From: Bradyrhizobium mercantei
Lineage (GTDB): Bacteria; Pseudomonadota; Alphaproteobacteria; Rhizobiales; Xanthobacteraceae
DNA: 64,000 bases
NCBI RefSeq assembly: GCF_001982635.1
Contig: NZ_MKFI01000001.1
Span: forward strand, 948,891 to 1,012,890
Direction: 5' to 3'
Shown: one piece after another, positions 62,707 to 64,000 of the stretch
How positions within the stretch are numbered: the stretch's first letter is position 1
Layout: each line of letters opens with the position of its first letter
The notes under the pieces: model-generated
Told to the model about the DNA's origin: nothing
What the model saw: only the letters and a program-made list of their open reading frames with translations
Databases searched by the model: none
Program-made: the position numbers and the translations under genes

Positions 62707-64000
62707 CTACCCCAATTGCCAGACCGGCACCGGGTGCTCGTAACCCCGCACCGGGATCTCGCCGCGCGAGACGGCGTCCGTACAGTCGTCGCCGAGCGCA
62801 TCGCGGACGGCCGACGAAATCAGGAATTGCGAGCCAAGGTCCTTGTTGAGCGCCTCGAGCCGTGCGGCAAAGTTCACGGTGTCGCCGATCACCGTGTATT
62901 CCTTGCGCCGCGGCGAGCCGATATTGCCGGCGACGACCTCGCCGATATGGATGCCGATGCCGATGCGCAGCGGCCAGCTCGACGCCGCGTTGGCGCGCTC
63001 ATTGGCCGCCAGCATCTCGCGTGCGGCGGCGACCGCCTGATGCGCAGCGTCGCCGGTCTCGAACGGCGCGCCGAACAGCGCGAGAAAGCCGTCACCCAAG
63101 AACTTGTTCACGATGCCGCCATGACGGTCGAGAATTTCGACCAGTACGGCGAAGGCACCGTCGAGCCTGTCCACCACTTCCTGCGGCGAGCGGGTGCGCG
63201 CGCCGGCGGTGAAGCTGCGGAAGTCGACGAACATCACGGCGACGCGGCGGATGTCGCTGCCGGTGCCGGCGCCCTCCACCATCAGGCGCTCGACCACCTG
63301 CGGCGAGACGTGCTGGCCGAACAGGTTGGTGATGCGGTCGCGTGCGGTAGCGGCCATGATGCTGGCGCCGAACTGCCGCCGCAGCTGCATGCCGACGGTG
63401 CCGGCGAGCACGCCGGAAACCAGGATCACGACGCTGCGCGCGCAGTGATAGAAGAAATCCGGCTCGGGATCGAGCGTCCCGTCGGGACGATAATACATCG
63501 CCATCCAGAACAGCTCCGAGGCGGCGACAAAGCCAGTGAAGGTCGACAGCCAGAAATCCAGCCGCAGGGTCGAGGCGATGATGAAGATGAAATAGACCAG
63601 CGGCGCGACCCAGCCGAGCGCCGCGACCGGGCCCATGTTGTCGATATGCAAGGCGAGCGCGACGGTCGGCATCGACGTCTCGATCAGGGCGCCGACATAG
63701 CGCCTGACAATCGGCAGGTCGCGGCCCTGCTTCTGGTGCCTGGTGATCGCGCCATGCACCCACAATTCGAACAGGATGAACGGCACGATGACGGAGTAGA
63801 TATAGGACGGCTTGAAATTGCCGTGCCACAACCGGGCCAGCGCCTCGGGAGCCGTGAAGTAGATCGTCGAGGTGACCAGCGAGAAGCCGAGCGCGATGCC
63901 GATCAGCACCTTGATGCGGAGCAGCTCGGTGGTCATCACCTCCTGCATCAGGGCGTGATGGAAATCGGCGGATACGGTGCTGTGGCGCGCCGCGTTGTCT
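62707..64000 (-). CDS. Membrane adenylate/guanylate cyclase (5' partial)
   Basis: At least 413 residues are visible from an internal ATG at 63948, and the frame stays open to the window edge (adding about 17 plausible residues ending HHALMQEVM), so the true start may lie outside. Six membrane helices span roughly residues 10-185 (from 63948). The class III cyclase domain follows: VAVMFVDFRSFTAG and VNKFLGDGFLALFGAP with both metal aspartates, then the EYTVIGDTVNFAARLEALNK signature. It should make cAMP (or cGMP) at the membrane. A related cyclase with SAM and ATPase domains lies at 38537-41899. Confidence 0.9.
   Translation of the reverse strand, partial: DNAARHSTVSADFHHALMQEVMTTELLRIKVLIGIALGFSLVTSTIYFTAPEALARLWHGNFKPSYIYSVIVPFILFELWVHGAITRHQKQGRDLPIVRRYVGALIETSMPTVALALHIDNMGPVAALGWVAPLVYFIFIIASTLRLDFWLSTFTGFVAASELFWMAMYYRPDGTLDPEPDFFYHCARSVVILVSGVLAGTVGMQLRRQFGASIMAATARDRITNLFGQHVSPQVVERLMVEGAGTGSDIRRVAVMFVDFRSFTAGARTRSPQEVVDRLDGAFAVLVEILDRHGGIVNKFLGDGFLALFGAPFETGDAAHQAVAAAREMLAANERANAASSWPLRIGIGIHIGEVVAGNIGSPRRKEYTVIGDTVNFAARLEALNKDLGSQFLISSAVRDALGDDCTDAVSRGEIPVRGYEHPVPVWQLG

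Overview
The window is high-GC chromosomal DNA of an alphaproteobacterium, most likely Bradyrhizobium or a close relative. This rests on codon and base usage, a CIRCE-controlled groESL operon, a usg-type gene, several class III adenylate cyclases, and intergenic palindromes of the type common in that group (inference from gene content; no database search was possible). About 60 protein genes are packed on both strands. No rRNA operon, CRISPR array, insertion sequence or prophage is visible.

Layout. 1-5.9 kb: a fused peptide-type ABC ATPase (cut by the window edge), an M81/MlrC-like metallopeptidase, an M20 amidohydrolase and an amidase, which look like one uptake-and-hydrolysis operon for amide or peptide-like compounds. 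6-9.6 kb: an enoyl-CoA hydratase, an alpha/beta hydrolase and a nitrate/nitrite-sensor-type chemoreceptor. 9.7-15.4 kb: oxidoreductase, DsbA-like isomerase, GST, a single-barrel MetE-like protein, a conserved CxxC protein, xanthine phosphoribosyltransferase and a CinA/MoaB-domain protein. 15.6-19 kb: circularly permuted ATP-grasp, alpha-E and transglutaminase genes. Their usual fourth partner, the Anbu proteasome-like peptidase, sits about 8 kb away at 26.9 kb, beyond a branched-chain-type 2-oxoacid dehydrogenase set (E1alpha, E1beta, E2) and an orphan peptide-binding protein. 28.9-33 kb: an MFS exporter, a CNT nucleoside transporter and a rhomboid protease; a 61-bp in-frame copy of the transporter's 3' end lies on the far side of the rhomboid gene.

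33-43 kb: cupin protein, Usg, groES-groEL with a CIRCE operator and terminator, two small proteins, a Crp/Fnr regulator, and a 1120-residue SAM-cyclase-ATPase-TPR protein. 42-44 kb: a slipin gene preceded, on the same strand, by two tandem tRNA-like sequences whose D, anticodon and T arms are recognisable but whose acceptor ends are not normal. 44-51 kb: LysR regulator with a divergent isochorismatase-GST pair, AMP nucleosidase, and an aldehyde dehydrogenase/DUF779 pair next to a GAF-Fis regulator that lacks the AAA+ domain. 51-64 kb: a Tlde1-like (DUF2778) membrane protein, a DUF899 protein, two glycosyltransferases, small exported proteins, a DUF72-DUF488 pair, a PhzF enzyme, a GntR-MFS-amidohydrolase operon, and a membrane adenylate cyclase running off the right edge.

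The most interesting signals are the slipin/tRNA-like locus, the split Anbu system, and the displaced transporter 3' end around the rhomboid gene.
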